Notes under the pieces: model-generated
What the model saw: only the letters and a program-made list of their open reading frames with translations
Told to the model about the DNA's origin: nothing
Database searches by the model: none
Assembly: GCA_004026145.2 (NCBI GenBank)
Contig: CP034986.1
Span: forward strand, 6,378,929-6,442,928
Source of the DNA: Takifugu bimaculatus
Lineage: Eukaryota > Chordata > Actinopteri > Tetraodontiformes > Tetraodontidae
DNA length: 64,000 nt
Direction: 5' to 3'
Shown here: in pieces, positions 10,336 through 23,798 of the stretch
How the letters are laid out: each line of letters opens with the position of its first letter
Position numbering within the stretch: the first letter of the stretch is position 1
Position numbers and translations under genes: made by a program

Positions 10336-12271
10336 TCTGATTGCATCAGAGAGTCCAACTTGTGCCAAAGGTCCAAACTCTTCCCACAGTAACGATGCGT
10401 TCAATACCGTTTTACAGCGAGTCCCATTTGGGCAACCTTAATTGCCCCAAAAAAAATTCATTCTTTCTTCCAGCCTAAATTTTGCATCTTTACATGTGTT
10501 TTGACAGCTGTCCATTTTAGCTGTAATTTCTGTCCTGTCTGACTCTGGTCACATGACCCCAAAAAGGCTTCAACCTGTGGGCTGTACAGAGACATTACCC
10601 ACAATTGAACTGAAATTCAAAACGCTGAATGAAATTCAGATTGACGCTTTCAAAAATAAAAGTACCAAGATCCAGAAAACAGCACAGTGACCTCTGAACC
10701 CAAGTTTCTCCGCCTTTTTTTTATGGGTGCTAAAGTGTTAAACGCAAAACAAAGCGGGCAACCCCCCCTTTAAAATCAGATAAGACTCTGACGAGAATAG
10801 TTTCTGTGCAGACAAGTCCTGTTTCTGACCAGTCAGTCCACCAAAGACAATGGTTCATGCATACATCTCCAACACCAGCAGGTTCCACAAATATGTTTCT
10901 GTTCAGAACTTTTTCTCCTGGACAAAAGGCTAGCTGTCAACACCAACATGCTCGACGTCTGCTAAGGCACGTTGTACTGGTGGACGCAGTCTCTTCCAGA
11001 TGACAGCACGTGTGTGTGTGTGTGTGTGTAGCAGGTGCTGAGCCTGAATCAGAATGCGGAAATGCGGAACATCAGCTCAGAGTTATCTGGCTAATGCTAC
11101 GTTTCACGATTCTATCGTCATGAACACTAAACGCAGCGCAGCCCGAACAAACAAAGCGAGGATGCAACATCCACAACAGCTGAACTGATTTGAGGAAAGT
11201 TTTGTTAAACGCAGTTCCGTCTTAAGTCGGCACAGAGGGAGCTTGATCAGTTGTTGGGGATCTGTCCAAAAATGTCAGAATTTCATGGGCACCAACCTCA
11301 TTGGTGGTTGAGTGAGATTTATGTGAATCCTGCACCTCAGGTGAGGAACATTCTCCAAGAAGTTGGTTGCGAGACAGGGCTCCTAAAGAGAATACAGGAG
11401 GCAGAGCTGGAGGGGAGAGATGAAGATGCTGAGGTTGTCTTTGGGAGTAATGAGGTCCAGGATGGAACTGCCAGGCAGGAGTCCTAGAGGAAGACCTGAG
11501 ATGAGAATATGCGCGTAGTTATCAAAGACATGACATCACTGCGGAGACACCTGAAGGAAAAAACCCAAAGTAGAGGGATTGCACTTTAAAATTCCCCTTT
11601 ATATCACAAAAGTGGGGATTATGGTTGCTAGGTAACATTAGCAAACACTTATATTTAACATCTTATAGCTAACATTTAGATTTTGGATGTTTTATATCCG
11701 ACATAACTGCTTGCAACCTCAGAAACATTGTTATGACATTTTGAAATCTAACAAAAGCTCAGGGAGAGAGATAAAGGGTCTGGCTGGAGTTTATCATGCT
11801 GTTAAAAAAACACAAGCAAATATGACTCCAGCCATTGGCTCCTCTTCACTGTCACTGAAGGTGAGAATTCCACCGTCAGTTTAGGTGTTGATGTTTCAAA
11901 CAATGACAGTTCGCATTCCTCCGATGAAGGAACCCTGCCTGTCCTTTGGAACGACTGTATCAGCGATTCCAACACTGCACGAGGGAGTGGCGTCTTTAAA
12001 CAAAACGCCAAACCAGAAGATCCAGTGCTGAAGTAGAAAATAAAAAAGTAGCAGAATCTTTTCATGATACTCACCACAGGCTCATTGTGCAGCCTGTTGT
12101 GGCAAACATTTCCCACTCTAATTCCCCACAGCCTGTCGATGGAGGAAAGGTTGTTTCTATGGTTACAGGCTGCATATATACCTACACATATGCCATTGCT
12201 CCCAAACTTGCATAGACACTATAAAGCTTTAATTGTGTTATAACCATATTCCAAAACAAGCTTTGTGTGCT
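10336..12271. other. Distal part of unit 1, no recognised gene
   Basis: Moderately AT-rich sequence with a short GT run at 11009-11028. Several 65-78 codon frames persist in units 1-3, as expected of near-identical duplicates, and none resembles a known protein. Counterparts: 21007-22958 and 32027-33976. Unit 4 lacks this part. Confidence 0.55.
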
Positions 12272-12442
12272 GCCTGCTAGCCAGCCTGCGTGTGTCACAT
12301 CACGTCCTCTACGTGTCCTCCAGTTTCATTAGCGCCCTGCGTGAAGCTGGAACTCTGCTGCATCCCACCGATGACTTGACGTTGGAGACCTCACTGTCCA
12401 CACTGTCTCTTCAATTAATCCACGTCTAACACGCACTTTAAG

Positions 12443-12961
12443 ATCAAGATTAAGATTAAGATGAACTTTATTCATCCCCGTGGGGAAATTGAATTATAGT
12501 AGCAGCGTATGCAGAGTAAAGAGACAGAAAAAAAAAAAAATACAGATAAGATTAGAATGTTATAAGCATATATACAGCATATATTATAAGCATATATATA
12601 TAATATATACATAATATAATATATACATATTATAGGCATTATAAGCATATATACATAAATATAGAATGAATTAGAAATAAAATTACAACATGAACATTAC
12701 ACAGTTATTGTTCTTGGCTGGGTTTGGATGAGTTATAGAGTCTGATGGCGGACGGCAGGAGTGACTTCCTGTACCGTTCCTTAGAGCAGCGAGGCTGCAG
12801 GAGTCTGTTGCTGAAGCTGCTCCTCAGTTTGTCCACTGTGTTATGGAGGGGGTGGGAGGGACTGTCCATGATTATCCGCAGTTTCAACACCATCCTGTCC
12901 CTCACCACCTCGTCCAAGTTATCAAGTCTACAGCCAACAACAGACCCTGCCTTTTTGATGA
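12443..12961 (-). mobile_element. 5'-truncated non-LTR retrotransposon (LINE), unit 2
   Basis: The minus strand encodes a LINE reverse-transcriptase C-terminal tail (SPSHPLHNT, SKERYRKSLLPSAIRLYNSS). The 3' end reads TTCCCCACGGGGATGAATAAAG followed by AATCTT repeats, a common fish LINE 3' end. The middle is expanded AT-rich DNA. A TTAAG repeat flanks it (12438-12442 and 12962-12966), and units 1 and 4 carry the empty site CACTTTAAGCCACC. It resembles Rex/L2-like elements; I cannot assign a subfamily. Confidence 0.75.
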
Positions 12962-13049
12962 TTAAGCCACCCTGAACTGATATTTGCTCCCCCAGCTACT
13001 GTAATGTTGCAACTAGTACTGATTTTTGGCCCATTTTTTGGCATCTCCT

Positions 13050-13080
<31 letters not shown>

Positions 13081-13569
13081 GTGTGTGGACTGTTTGTGTT
13101 AAGACTGGTGATACTGCACAAACGCCAAGATAAACAGACGTCCACGTGTTCATGCCAACAAAAGCAGGCAGCAGAAGCAGCCTTACGGCGTCTCCCTCCG
13201 CATCCTTGAGCCTACAGCAACAACAGGAAATGTGGCGCCCCAATGAACGCTCACACTAAAGCCGTATTTCAGAAATGCGCTGAAATATTTTGAGAGCTGA
13301 GTCAGACTCGTGTCCACATCCACCTTTTCTGGTTAAAGTCGCCGTGGCGTCCTGCGTTTAATCAAGTGTCTTGACTACCCAACAGGGTCACCCAGGAGCC
13401 AATAAGAAATATGCTCCATTTGCCAAATGCTCAATTCTAAGTAATATTGGAGTTTGAACTTAGGGCAGGTTTGCAGCACGTTGTTAAAACATTCTGATTC
13501 CTTTTGTTTAATATAAAATGATAATGCCTTTGTGTGGTTTAACATTTTACTCTTTTTTCTTGATTGCTT

Positions 13570-13785
13570 TGTCCCTTTTGGGGTGATGGCAGGCTGCTGG
13601 AGTCTCTCACCGCTGCATATGGGCAAAGGCAGGCTACACCCCAGAATGAGCATTTGTGGGTTCGGTGCCTTGCTCCAGGGTATGTCGGTGGTGCGCCTTC
13701 CATTTTGAGTCCAAACTGGGGCTTGAACCTAGAACTGATTGTCAGCCACTGGGCTCCAGACTGAGTTACCACCATAGACGGGTGA
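13570..13785 (-). mobile_element. tRNA-derived SINE-like element, unit 2
   Basis: Counterpart of 775-990, with the B box at 13719-13729. Confidence 0.48.
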
Positions 13786-14211
13786 ATTCTTGTCATTTTA
13801 CTGATACACAGCCTCTGCTTTCTTCTCTGAGTCCTTTATTGCTTGTTGTGATTCTTTGCCAACCAGAAATTCTTAATCATGATGAATGAATCCAGACGTG
13901 CAGCAGATTATGCATTTATTTTAGACCCAAGTAGCTCAACATTTATTCAGTGTGAAGCTTTCAGAGGTCAGTTCTCTAACAGCCAGAGTAACATGGTGGT
14001 TTGACCCACCTCCACTTCTTTACCACCAAACTTAGATTCCCGACTCATACTGATTGTTGACAGATGTCCCCGTCCACAGAGGCAAAACAGCCTGATTCCA
14101 CCACGATCCTCGCTTTGATTACTGTGAAATTAAAACTGATTCAAATCAAAGACCCCCAATTACCATCATCCCTGTGATTGTGCTTGACGATTAAATGACA
14201 CTCAGGTGACT

Positions 14212-15792
14212 TTATGCTTGGACAACCAGGACATAGAGCGAGAAGAGAAGAGCGCAGACAGAGGTGAAGTGGGTGGCGCTCAGTTTTTGGCTGCTGCCGA
14301 AAATGCTTCCGTCACACTTGGTCCTCGGGGGTTCGACAGGAGGAGTTGTACACTGCTGAGGTGAGGAGGTAGAGGTGGAAACGCCTCCGCCTCCAGGTGA
14401 GGAGGTAGAGGTGGAAACGCCTCCGTCTCCAGGTGAGGAGGTAGAGGTGGAAACGCCTCCGTCTCCAGGTGAGGAGGTAGAGGTGGAAACGCCTTCACCC
14501 AGCTGACTGTTGCCAGTGACATTCCTGATCCACTCCAGTTGACTCGACACGGACAGAAGGGGACGTTTCTTCTCTCCACAGATAGACCTTGAACCCACAC
14601 CAATCTGGATCCACATCTTACCATCTGTAACGAGCAGTGGAGATCCGAATGTATTCTGTGGAAAAACACAATTCATCCATGACAAATAATCCTGTATAAC
14701 AACAACAATAATGATGATGACAATATTATTAATAATCACCATGCATGTGCCTGAAGGTGATGAGTAGTTTCCTGTACAGATCAAGTCGTCTCTGAGGGGT
14801 TGATTAGAACCAGTCTGACACTCATTATTTTCCAAGATTGAAGCCTTTGCCATGACTACAGAACCATCTATTTGAACATATGACAGAAAAAGTGTTTGAC
14901 CAGTGCTCGACACAACAGTTAAGGAATGATTGAAACAAATGGCATAAAACTGTCAGTTCACCATTTAAGCTTAGACCAATGAGCCAGGCATCAGTTCCGC
15001 TCTGAAAAGTGCTGTTTGCTGGAGCCAAGAAGATCGAAGATATGTGATCTGAAAGATTGACCGGGCTGGACAGCTTCAGGAGGGCGATGCTTTCGGTGTA
15101 GTATAGGGGATCAAACAAAGGGTGGTATACAGCTTTAGAAACTCCTCGTGACACTGGAACAGGATCAGAACCTGTCCTTTGGGGCTGGCCCAGCTCAACG
15201 GTTAAGCCTTCGGTATAAATGCTAAAGAAAACACAACCGAAGAAAATAAATGAACCTGGACAATTAAATGTTTAAAATGACATTAACTCTAGTTTTTAAT
15301 GGGTTCTCTTATCGTAGCAAAGCTGAAATCCTTGCGCTTAAATTAAAGTAAGAAAATCTTCTTAAACTGTAATGGTACTTACAAGTAATAAGCATCTGTC
15401 AGCACCCACTGGTCAGATATCAGAGTTCCTATCATTGGGAACCTGCTGCCATTTATCTTGGCATACCAGGGCCATCTTTCTGGACCTCCCATATTTCCTG
15501 TCTCAAAAGAAGGAGAAGCGTCAGACCTCCAAAGACGCCTCATAATAGCCGGGCTACATCATTGATAACAGACACGTTTAGCAGAAAGAAGCTGGTAACA
15601 AGAACTGGCTTACCTGGTTGGGCACCAGCTCCTGAAAATAAGAGCACAGAGAAATCAGCGAGGCAGTCCTGAACAGGGCGAGATGCAGTGTAACGAGGAT
15701 TTAGGAGGAACTAGTGAGGTCAAGATTGAAATGTCCTCATCCTTACCTTCAGAGAGGGCAACCACCACGACCAGAACCTGGTAGAATCTCAT
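14212..15792 (-). CDS. GPI-type S1A serine protease homologue, copy 2 (catalytically dead)
   Basis: Exons: 15792-15747, 15631-15614, 15497-15383, 15221-14962, 14867 (or 14855)-14740 and 14655-14212, giving 332 or 336 residues depending on which of two in-frame acceptors starts exon 5. Exon 3 is 6 nt shorter than in copy 1 (an in-frame loss next to the His57 position, which reads TDAYY). The Asp102 loop reads YYTES and the Ser195 loop reads CMNTFGSP. The 215-226 loop is rewritten to GSRSICGEKKRP. The interdomain Cys122 equivalent is Phe (SIFLAP), whereas copy 1 has Cys. The tail has four STSTSSP blocks. The frame is open throughout despite these changes. Confidence 0.77.
14355..14500 (-). repeat. 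In-frame 36-bp coding VNTR, copy 2 (4 blocks)
   Basis: Four blocks; the linkers are GDGG, GDGG and GGGG. The unit is the same as in copy 1. Confidence 0.8.
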
Positions 15793-15824
15793 CTTGACTG
15801 TGTCACTGTCTATCCGACCTGAAC

Positions 15825-15832
15825 TATAAATA
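15825..15832 (-). promoter_or_regulatory. TATA-like box, protease-homologue copy 2
   Basis: Same motif and spacing relative to the ATG at 15792 as in copy 1. Confidence 0.48.
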
Positions 15833-17442
15833 CTTTTTATTCAGTCATTCGCTCCACCCATAGCATACCCTTCAACCACAATTTAATTTGTCCGCATATT
15901 TTAGGTGCTGCTCCCAGTGATGGCATGATTCCTTTTCTTTTGTGCTGATGTGAATGTTATTTTCTGAAGCAGAAGGCCATTTGAGTGCAAGCCAATAATT
16001 TAGTTCCTGTTGTTTGTATTTATTGTTTCAGCAAAGGAAAAGATAAGTGGCACCAGAACTTGAAGGCCTGGCTAAACTGTGCTCAGAGTGGAGATGTGGG
16101 TGGAACCAAAGCTCTTCCTGTGGGTTGCAAACCTCTAGGTCCCCTCTAGGCTAGAACCCATAAAGTGGTGCCGTTGGGTTCCCCTCGCTTGACTCGTTCC
16201 TCTGCACCTGTTAATTGCATAAAATGAAGATGGTCTTATTGATCACTAAAGGGCGTCACCATTTTGGTCAAAGGCTTGTGGACAATCCTCATTTCTAATG
16301 TTTACGGCTAACCTTGAAAAGAAACCATCGCTCATAACTGTTGATGGGATTCTGTCCAAACACAAAAATCCAGAACTAGAAAAACTTGCTGAGGTGGATG
16401 CTCGCTGTGCTGTGCATTTGTAATAAAGTTCTTTAGAAACCAGTCTTGATCAGGACTGAGGTGTGTGGACGTTCCTGACAGAATGACTAAAGATCAGCTG
16501 GTGTTTCAGACTATTTTAGCCTGGGTCTCTCCCTCACTGACCTTTAACCTTTAACCCGATCATAAAGTGTACCTGTTTGATCACGTTAACACTCTTTCTC
16601 TGTCTTGTACTGCGAACTACTGTGTGACAAAAGAAGCCCGCCTGTCTTCGACAAAGGATGGCGGGCTAACAAAGGGCAAAAAGACAGAACTGGCATTGAA
16701 GTAGAAGTTTCCAGGTCCAATGTGTTGTTTTCAGGTCAATTCCACAGTTTTCCACCTGCTTGCACGTAGCGCAAACATTGCTGAGGATTTGCTGCAGATA
16801 AAAACCAGGCCTGTCGTAAACGTTGCACGGTTGGCAGCGATGTGACGACATCAGTGCTTCACTGCTGACTTCCTGTGACTTTCTTGTCCCACTATTTTGT
16901 CAAGAAATCTTAACCAGTCAAATAAAAACTTAAGTGAAAGTAGTGCTGAAGTCTTCTTTTTGTTTGTGTATGTCATCCAGAAAGTCAGATGTTATTTGCA
17001 TGACCATTTTTTGAAGCAGCACATTGCCAATGAAAGGCAAGTCAGCTTCAGAAGGCGGGACTTTTTATCATGTCCTGGCCCACCAACAGAGGGCAGCAAA
17101 GAGGCCTTTTGGCTCACTTTCAGAAAAGTTTCCAAATCTTGGAGGTTTTTACATTGCTGCTTCATTTTTCAGCTGCTTTTTGAAGTCAAGACACCTTCTC
17201 TGGGTTCTTTGTTCTTTCATTAATCACGCATTAGTTGTTTAACTAAAATAGTTCTCAGAGAGTCAAATTTGGCCGCCACTGTTGTCACACACATTGATGG
17301 GACTGTGTTTGTGTGTGTTTGTGTGTGTAAGCGCCGGGTTCTAATCTGACCTAAATTAACTGAGGTAGACAGAGGTTATTCACAATATATCCGCCAATGG
17401 AGTGACATGTGCAGTCCGATTTAGATGCACATGTAAGTGCAT

Positions 17443-17856
17443 TTATTGAGGAGTTTGGATCAAGTTGGAATCAGCTAAAGGACATTTTTTTGCATGTAGA
17501 ACTGAAAATGTTGTTGCCAACACTTGACATGTGTGCAGCCACTTGTTCTGCAGTGCGTATGGAGTGATGTGGTCTTTTTGAGCCGTGTTAAGCTCTCTTG
17601 GATTCATGCATATTCGGAGTTCTTGCTTGTCCTTTATGCTTGTAGCAACCACTGATGACACCCACTCAGTTGGCTCAGATACCAGGATAAGACTGTTCTG
17701 TAGAGACACAGGAATGTGACATGCAGCACAAACAACACGTCTCGCCTGTGACATGGAATAAGTCACAGGTAGTTTCCCAAGCTCATCTGAGAAGGCACTG
17801 CTGGATTCCATGTGAATTTGCTGGAAAAGATCACCATCACCACCAGGGATGACCAC
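17443..17856 (-). mobile_element. Ty3/Gypsy-like pol fragment, unit 2
   Basis: Counterpart of 5165-5578; KDTQE reads KDKQE. Confidence 0.7.
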
Positions 17857-18282
17857 CTTGCAACAGACAAATCTGTCCCATAATTAAACATGATAGGGAT
17901 GCAATAAGACCACACTGATACCCCGCACCCCCACCTGGTCACCTGTATAAATAAGTGTTCCCCGGTACGGTGTCTGTAGTGGCTCAGTAATCATCAGCAG
18001 TAACACAGTGACTGATCTACAGACAGTCATTCATTTCACAGCCTTCATCCAGAAGCTGATGTGAAGATCCTGTGCACAGGATCAGTGGTTTCTGCTCCAG
18101 TCAACATTGAGTGTTACAGTTTGGGATGTGGCCACCAGGGTGCAGCAGTGTTCAGCTGTTAGAATCGATCTGTTCACTTAATACCCTCTCGTTCATCATT
18201 CTGCCCCATCTCTCCTCAGTTTTCTTCACCGCTTGCTCTGCCTTTAAATACCTTTTTGCTAAAACCATCCTATAATCTAGAC

Positions 18283-18935
18283 CAGGGGTGCTCACATTTT
18301 TTCAGCATGCGAGCTACTTCCAAAATGACCAAGTCAAAGTGATCTACCCACCACAAAAATGCAAAACTTCTAATTAGTTTCAAATGTATTGAGGATTCTT
18401 TGTATGTACAATGTATGTTGATGTATCTTGCATAACCGAATGAGCCAATTTTGCAAAACACACATAATAATTAACTATTAACATGTTTAGTAATTGCCTG
18501 AGTTTACTTTGATGACTTGCACTGAAGTGAATCAGCCAGGGATGCATAGGGACAGGAGCTGCTGACAGCCAGCCTCACGCACACTTCCAAATGTTCACCA
18601 GTCATGGCGGAACGGTATTTGGGCTTAATAATCTTCATTAGACCGGCTGATGAGGCAAACGCACTTCGAAAATGACATCGTGAAAATAAAGTCCACCTCC
18701 CATTCCGTATGAAAGTGATATGTTTTTGTCTTCTTGGTCCCGCTCCCTCATTCATTTTGATGACCAGAAGCTTTAGCGATGGCTTCAAATCAGAGGTGAT
18801 TCGCTGAATAACTGAGCGCTTCTGACTGGCTGCCCTGTATATCAATCAAGTGATGGGACAAATGATAGGCTGATAGTTTTTAATGCCACGCCGCGATCCA
18901 TCAGTAGATCGCGATCGACGTAATGAGCACCCCTG
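18283..18935 (-). mobile_element. Non-autonomous hAT transposon, unit 2
   Basis: Same insertion as 6005-6657, with the target duplication ATCTAGAC on both sides. Confidence 0.86.
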
Positions 18936-19903
18936 ATCTAGACTGATTAAGAACAAATCTGGCAAAGATGATTAAATGATGCAAATGCATCCACAAATTT
19001 GCTTTTAATGTACTGATAATTAGAAAGAATTAGGTTTAATCCAGTGTACCATGATTATGCTCAGTGAGACTAAAGCTAGCAACCCAACAGGTGTGCTCCA
19101 TTAAGCCTTGAATCACCCAAATTCTAATTTAGTCCACCACTGAACTCCTCAGCTGATTTAGTTGGGGAGTTTGTACGTAACCATGTGATGACAGTGTGAT
19201 TTTGCTGGACTACACATGAACCGTCGTGAGTGATACAATTGGTGAGCAAAGGCTGGCCCAGGCTGAGCATCTGTGGTTAACATCTCGGTGCCCTGTCCCA
19301 CAGCGCCACCTTCAGGGGCCTTGTGAAGCTCATGCCGCGGTGGGTCGGGGAGGTTTGGCAGCAGAACGGGGATCAGCACCTTCCTAGGCAGGTGTTCAGT
19401 GGAGAGAACATCCAAAATGGGATTATGTTTGAAATTAAATACTGTGAACCATAAGAACATGTAAACTCCTCACAGGTGTCGTGGGATCCACTCGCAACAC
19501 AGCAGTTCTGGACAGTTTAAAGAAAGGCTTTATTAGGTGTCAGGTAGTTTGCACTAACTTTCTGACATTTTTGGCGTTAGCAGGAAGACACCTTCCTGTC
19601 AATAAGGACCAAACGCATCTGTCCGTCGCCCACGGTTCTCCAAAGGTTCTCTGTATGTGACTGAAGAACTCCTGCATTAATTCATACAGTTGATGGTTTT
19701 TGGGATAAATTAAGCCTCCAAAATGTGACATTTGGAACAGTAGTATTTGTTTGGACTGGAAGAGGATGGAATGAAGATGGAAGAAGATGTGAGGACGCTG
19801 GGGAGGAGATGGACTGGTCGAGTGACATTGATGTATAGGAGAGAGAGAAATTCTCCTGGTTAGGAGCAGAAGAAATCAGGAGTTGGGAGGACACACACAC
19901 ACA

Positions 19904-19942
<39 letters not shown>

Positions 19943-20457
19943 CTTCATCTCTTCACATTTCCCTCCATTCGCAGGCTGAATGACGCTACGTTTAGAACAT
20001 AAGTCTGAAATTTGGTGTGAGTGTAGCCGAACTTTAAGCTAAAATTGCAGCTTTTGTTGTTGGAGCAGAATTGGGTTTAGCCTGCTTCTGCACCGTTCCC
20101 ACGCCTGTGAAGGTGTTCCCAAAGAAGCTTCAGTTGATGCGAACCAACATATGACTGAAGCAGGCGTCCATCGGTCCCTCTGAAGACACAACAGAGCAGA
20201 AACACGCAGAAGGAGCGTCAGAGTTCCAGGCCAGGATGAATGCGTTTTACTCTGGAAGTCTTCGTTCGCTCTTCACCCGTAAACTTCCCGGTGTCTGACG
20301 GCAGCGCGTCCAATCAGATGAGGTTATCTGCTTCATGGGGATTAGATGATCTTATGTGGTCTGCTGCAATGTGTGAGAGCCAAGCGGCTCCGGAGGATCA
20401 GAGAGCGCTCGGGGCGCCTGACAAAGCGCAGGTTTGGAGTCAGCAAGGAGTCTATGA

Positions 20458-20471
20458 GTTACCATAGCAAC
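20458..20471. promoter_or_regulatory. RFX X-box-like palindrome, unit 2
   Basis: Identical 14-mer to 8927-8940. Confidence 0.4.
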
Positions 20472-20600
20472 AAAGTCTACATGCAGTGATTAACTTTAGC
20501 TGTTGCGTCTGGATTCCGGGCTGTTGTTGACATGTTTTAGATCAACATGCACACTTTAATGTGGCGTTTGGGTCTACACAAGTTCATCTATGCCATAATA

Positions 20601-21006
20601 AGTGCTCCATTCAGCCTCTCTGTCCCATTATAACTGCTCCATTCAGCCTCTCTGTCCCACTATAAACAGTCCATTTACCCTCTCTGTCCCATTATAACTG
20701 CTCCATTCAGCCTCTCTGTCCCACTATAAACAGTCCATTTACCCTCTCTGTCCCATTATAACTGCTCCATTCAGCCTCTCTGTCCCACTATAAACAGTCC
20801 ATTTACCCTGTCTGTCCCACTATAAACAGTCCATTTACCCTGTCTGTCCCACTATAAACAGTCCATTTACCCTCTCTGTCCCACTATAAACAGTCCATTT
20901 ACCCTCTCTGTCCCACTATAAACAGTCCATTTACCCTCTCTGTCCCACTATAAACAGTCCATTTACCCTCTCTGTCCCATTGCAACTAGTCCATTTACCC
21001 TCTCTG
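20601..21006. repeat. 32-bp minisatellite, unit 2 (about 12-13 repeats)
   Basis: The first part alternates two variants (CCCATTATAACTGCTCCATT and CCCACTATAAACAGTCCATT) as a higher-order repeat of about 64 bp. The rest is uniform. Confidence 0.95.
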
Positions 21007-23129
21007 ATTGCATCAGAGAGTCCAACTTGTGCCAAAGGTCCAAACTCTTCCCACAGTAACGATGCGTTCAATACCGTTTTACAGCGAGTCCCATTTGGGC
21101 AACCTTAATTGCCCCCAAAAAAATTCATTCTTTCTTCCAGCCTAAATTTTGCATCTTTACATGTGTTTTGACAGCTGTCCATTTTAGCTGTAATTTCTGT
21201 CCTGTCTGACTCTGGTCACATGACCCCAAAAAGGCTTCAACCTGTGGGCTGTACAGAGACATTACCCACAATTGAACTGAAATTCAAAACGCTGAATGAA
21301 ATTCAGATTGAAGCTTTCAAAAATAAAAGTACCAAGATCCAGAAAACAGCACAGTGACCTCTGAACCCAAGTTTCTCCACCTTTTTTTTATGGGTGCTAA
21401 AGTGTTAAACGCAAAACAAAGCGGGCAACCCCCCCTTTAAAATCAGATAAGACTCTGACGAGAATAGTTTCTGTGCAGACAAGTCCTGTTTCTGACCAGT
21501 CAGTCCACCAAAGACAATGGTTCATGCATACATCTCCAACACCAGCAGGTTCCACAAATATGTTTCTGTTCAGAACTTTTTCTCCTGGACAAAAGGCTAG
21601 CTGTCAACACCAACATGCTCGACGTCTGCTAAGGCACGTTGTACTGGTGGACGCAGTCTCTTCCAGATGACAGCACGTGTGTGTGTGTGTGTGTGTAGCA
21701 GGTGCTGAGCCTGAATCAGAATGCGGAAATGCGGAACATCAGCTCAGAGTTATCTGGCTAATGCTACGTTTCACGATTCTATCGTCATGAACACTAAACG
21801 CAGCGCAGCCCGAACAAACAAAGCGAGGATGCAACATCCACAACAGCTGAACTGATTTGAGGAAAGTTTTGTTAAACGCAGTTTCGTCTTAAGTCGGCAC
21901 AGAGGGAGCTTGATCAGTTGTTGGGGATCTGTCCAAAAATGTCAGAATTTCATGGGCACCAACCTCATTGGTGGTTGAGTGAGATTTATGTGAATCCTGC
22001 ACCTCAGGTGAGGAACGTTCTCCAAGAGGTTGGTTCTGAGACAGGGCTCCTAAAGAGAATACAGGAGGCAGAGCTGGAGGGGAGAGATGAAGATGCTGAG
22101 GTTGTCTTTGGGAGTAATGAGGTCCAGGATGGAACTGCCAGGCAGGAGTCCTAGAGGAAGACCTGAGATGAGAATATGCGCGTAGTTATCAAAGACATGA
22201 CATCACTGCGGAAACACCTGAAGGAAAAAACCCAAAGTAGAGGGATTGCACTTTAAAATTCCCCTTTATATCACAAAAGTGGGGATTATGGTTGCTAGGT
22301 AACATTAGCAAATGGAAACACTTATATTTAACATCTTATAGCTAACATTTAGATTTTGGATGTTTTATATCCGACATAACTGCTTGCAACCTCAGAAACA
22401 TTGTTATGACATTTTGAAATCTAACAAAAGCTCAGGGAGAGAGATAAAGGGTCTGGCTGGAGTTTATCATGCTGTTAAAAAAACACAAGCAAATATGACT
22501 CCAGCCATTGGCTCCTCTTCACTGTCACTGAAGGTGAGAATTCCACCGTCAGTTTAGGTGTTGATGTTTCAAACAATGACAGTTCACATTCCTCCGATGA
22601 AGGAACCCTGCCTGTCCTTTGGAACGACTGTATCAGCGATACCAACACTGCACGAGGGAGTGGCATCTTTAAACAAAACGCAAAACCAGAAGATCCAGTG
22701 CTGAAGTAGAAAATAAAAAAGTAGCAGAATTTGAATGCGGTATCTTTTCGTGATACTCACCAACGGGCTCATTGTGCAGCCTGTTGTGGCAAACGTTTCC
22801 CACTCTAATTCCCCACAGCCTGTCGATGGAGGAAAGGTTGTTTCTATGGTTACAGGCTGCATATATACCTACACATATGCCATTGCTCCCAAACTTGCAT
22901 AGACACTATAAAGCTTTAATTGTGTTATAACCATATTCCAAAACAAGCTTTGTGTGCTGCCTGCTAGCCAGCCTGCGTGTGTCACATCACGTCCTCTACG
23001 TGTCCTCCAGTTTCATTAGCGCCCTGCGTGAAGCTGGAACTCTGCTGCATCACACCGATGACTTGACGTTGGAGACCTCACTGTCCACACTGTCTCTTCA
23101 ATTAATCCACGCCTAACACGCACTTTAAG

Positions 23130-23653
23130 ATTAAGATTAGGATTAAGATGAACTTTATTCATCCCCGTGGGGAAATTGAATTATAGTACTGTAGCAGCGT
23201 ATGCAGAGTAAAGAGACAGAAAAAAAAATAAATACAGATAAGATTAGGATGTTATAAGCATATATACAGCATATATTATAAGCATATATATATAATATAT
23301 ACATAATATAATATATACATATTATAGGCATTATAAGCATATATACATAAATATAGAATAAATTAGAAATAAAATTACAACATGAACATTACACAGTTGT
23401 TGTTATTGGCTGGGTTTGGATGAGTTATAGAGTCTGATGGCGGACGGCAGGAGTGACTTCCTGTCCCGTTCCTTAGAGCAGCGAGGCTGCAGGAGTCTGT
23501 TGCTGAAGCTGCTCCTCAGTTTGTCCACTGTGTTATGGAGGGGGTGGGAGGGACTGTCCATGATTGTCCGCAGTTTCAACACCATCCTGTCCCTCACCAC
23601 CTCGTCCAAGTTATCAAGTCTACAGCCAACAACAGACCCTGCCTTTTTGATGA
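23130..23653 (-). mobile_element. 5'-truncated LINE, unit 3
   Basis: Same insertion at the same site as in unit 2, flanked by TTAAG (23125-23129 and 23654-23658). It has a few private substitutions, for example ERDRKS for ERYRKS. Confidence 0.75.
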
Positions 23654-23740
23654 TTAAGCCACCCTGAACTGATATTTGCTCCCCCAGCTACTGTAATGTT
23701 GCAACTAGTACTGATTTTTGGCCCATTTTTTGGCATCTCC

Positions 23741-23798
<58 letters not shown>

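Larger units (their letters stand above)
1..12271. repeat. Tandem segmental duplication, unit 1
   Basis: The sequence starting GCCTGCTAGCCAGCCTGCG recurs at 12272, 22959 and 33977, and everything after it follows in the same order and orientation with only scattered substitutions and indels. This unit is 12,271 bp, the longest, because it has the longest minisatellite (about 39 repeats) and a private 502-bp LTR-like insertion. It lacks the LINE insertion found in units 2 and 3. The array may continue to the left of the window. Confidence 0.95.
12272..22958. repeat. Tandem segmental duplication, unit 2
   Basis: This unit is 10,687 bp. It has the LINE insertion (12443-12961) and lacks about 577 bp corresponding to 3734-4310 of unit 1 (junction near 16590). 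It also has a private deletion near 19470 that removes about 260 bp found in the other units. Its minisatellite is short, about 12-13 repeats. Confidence 0.95.
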
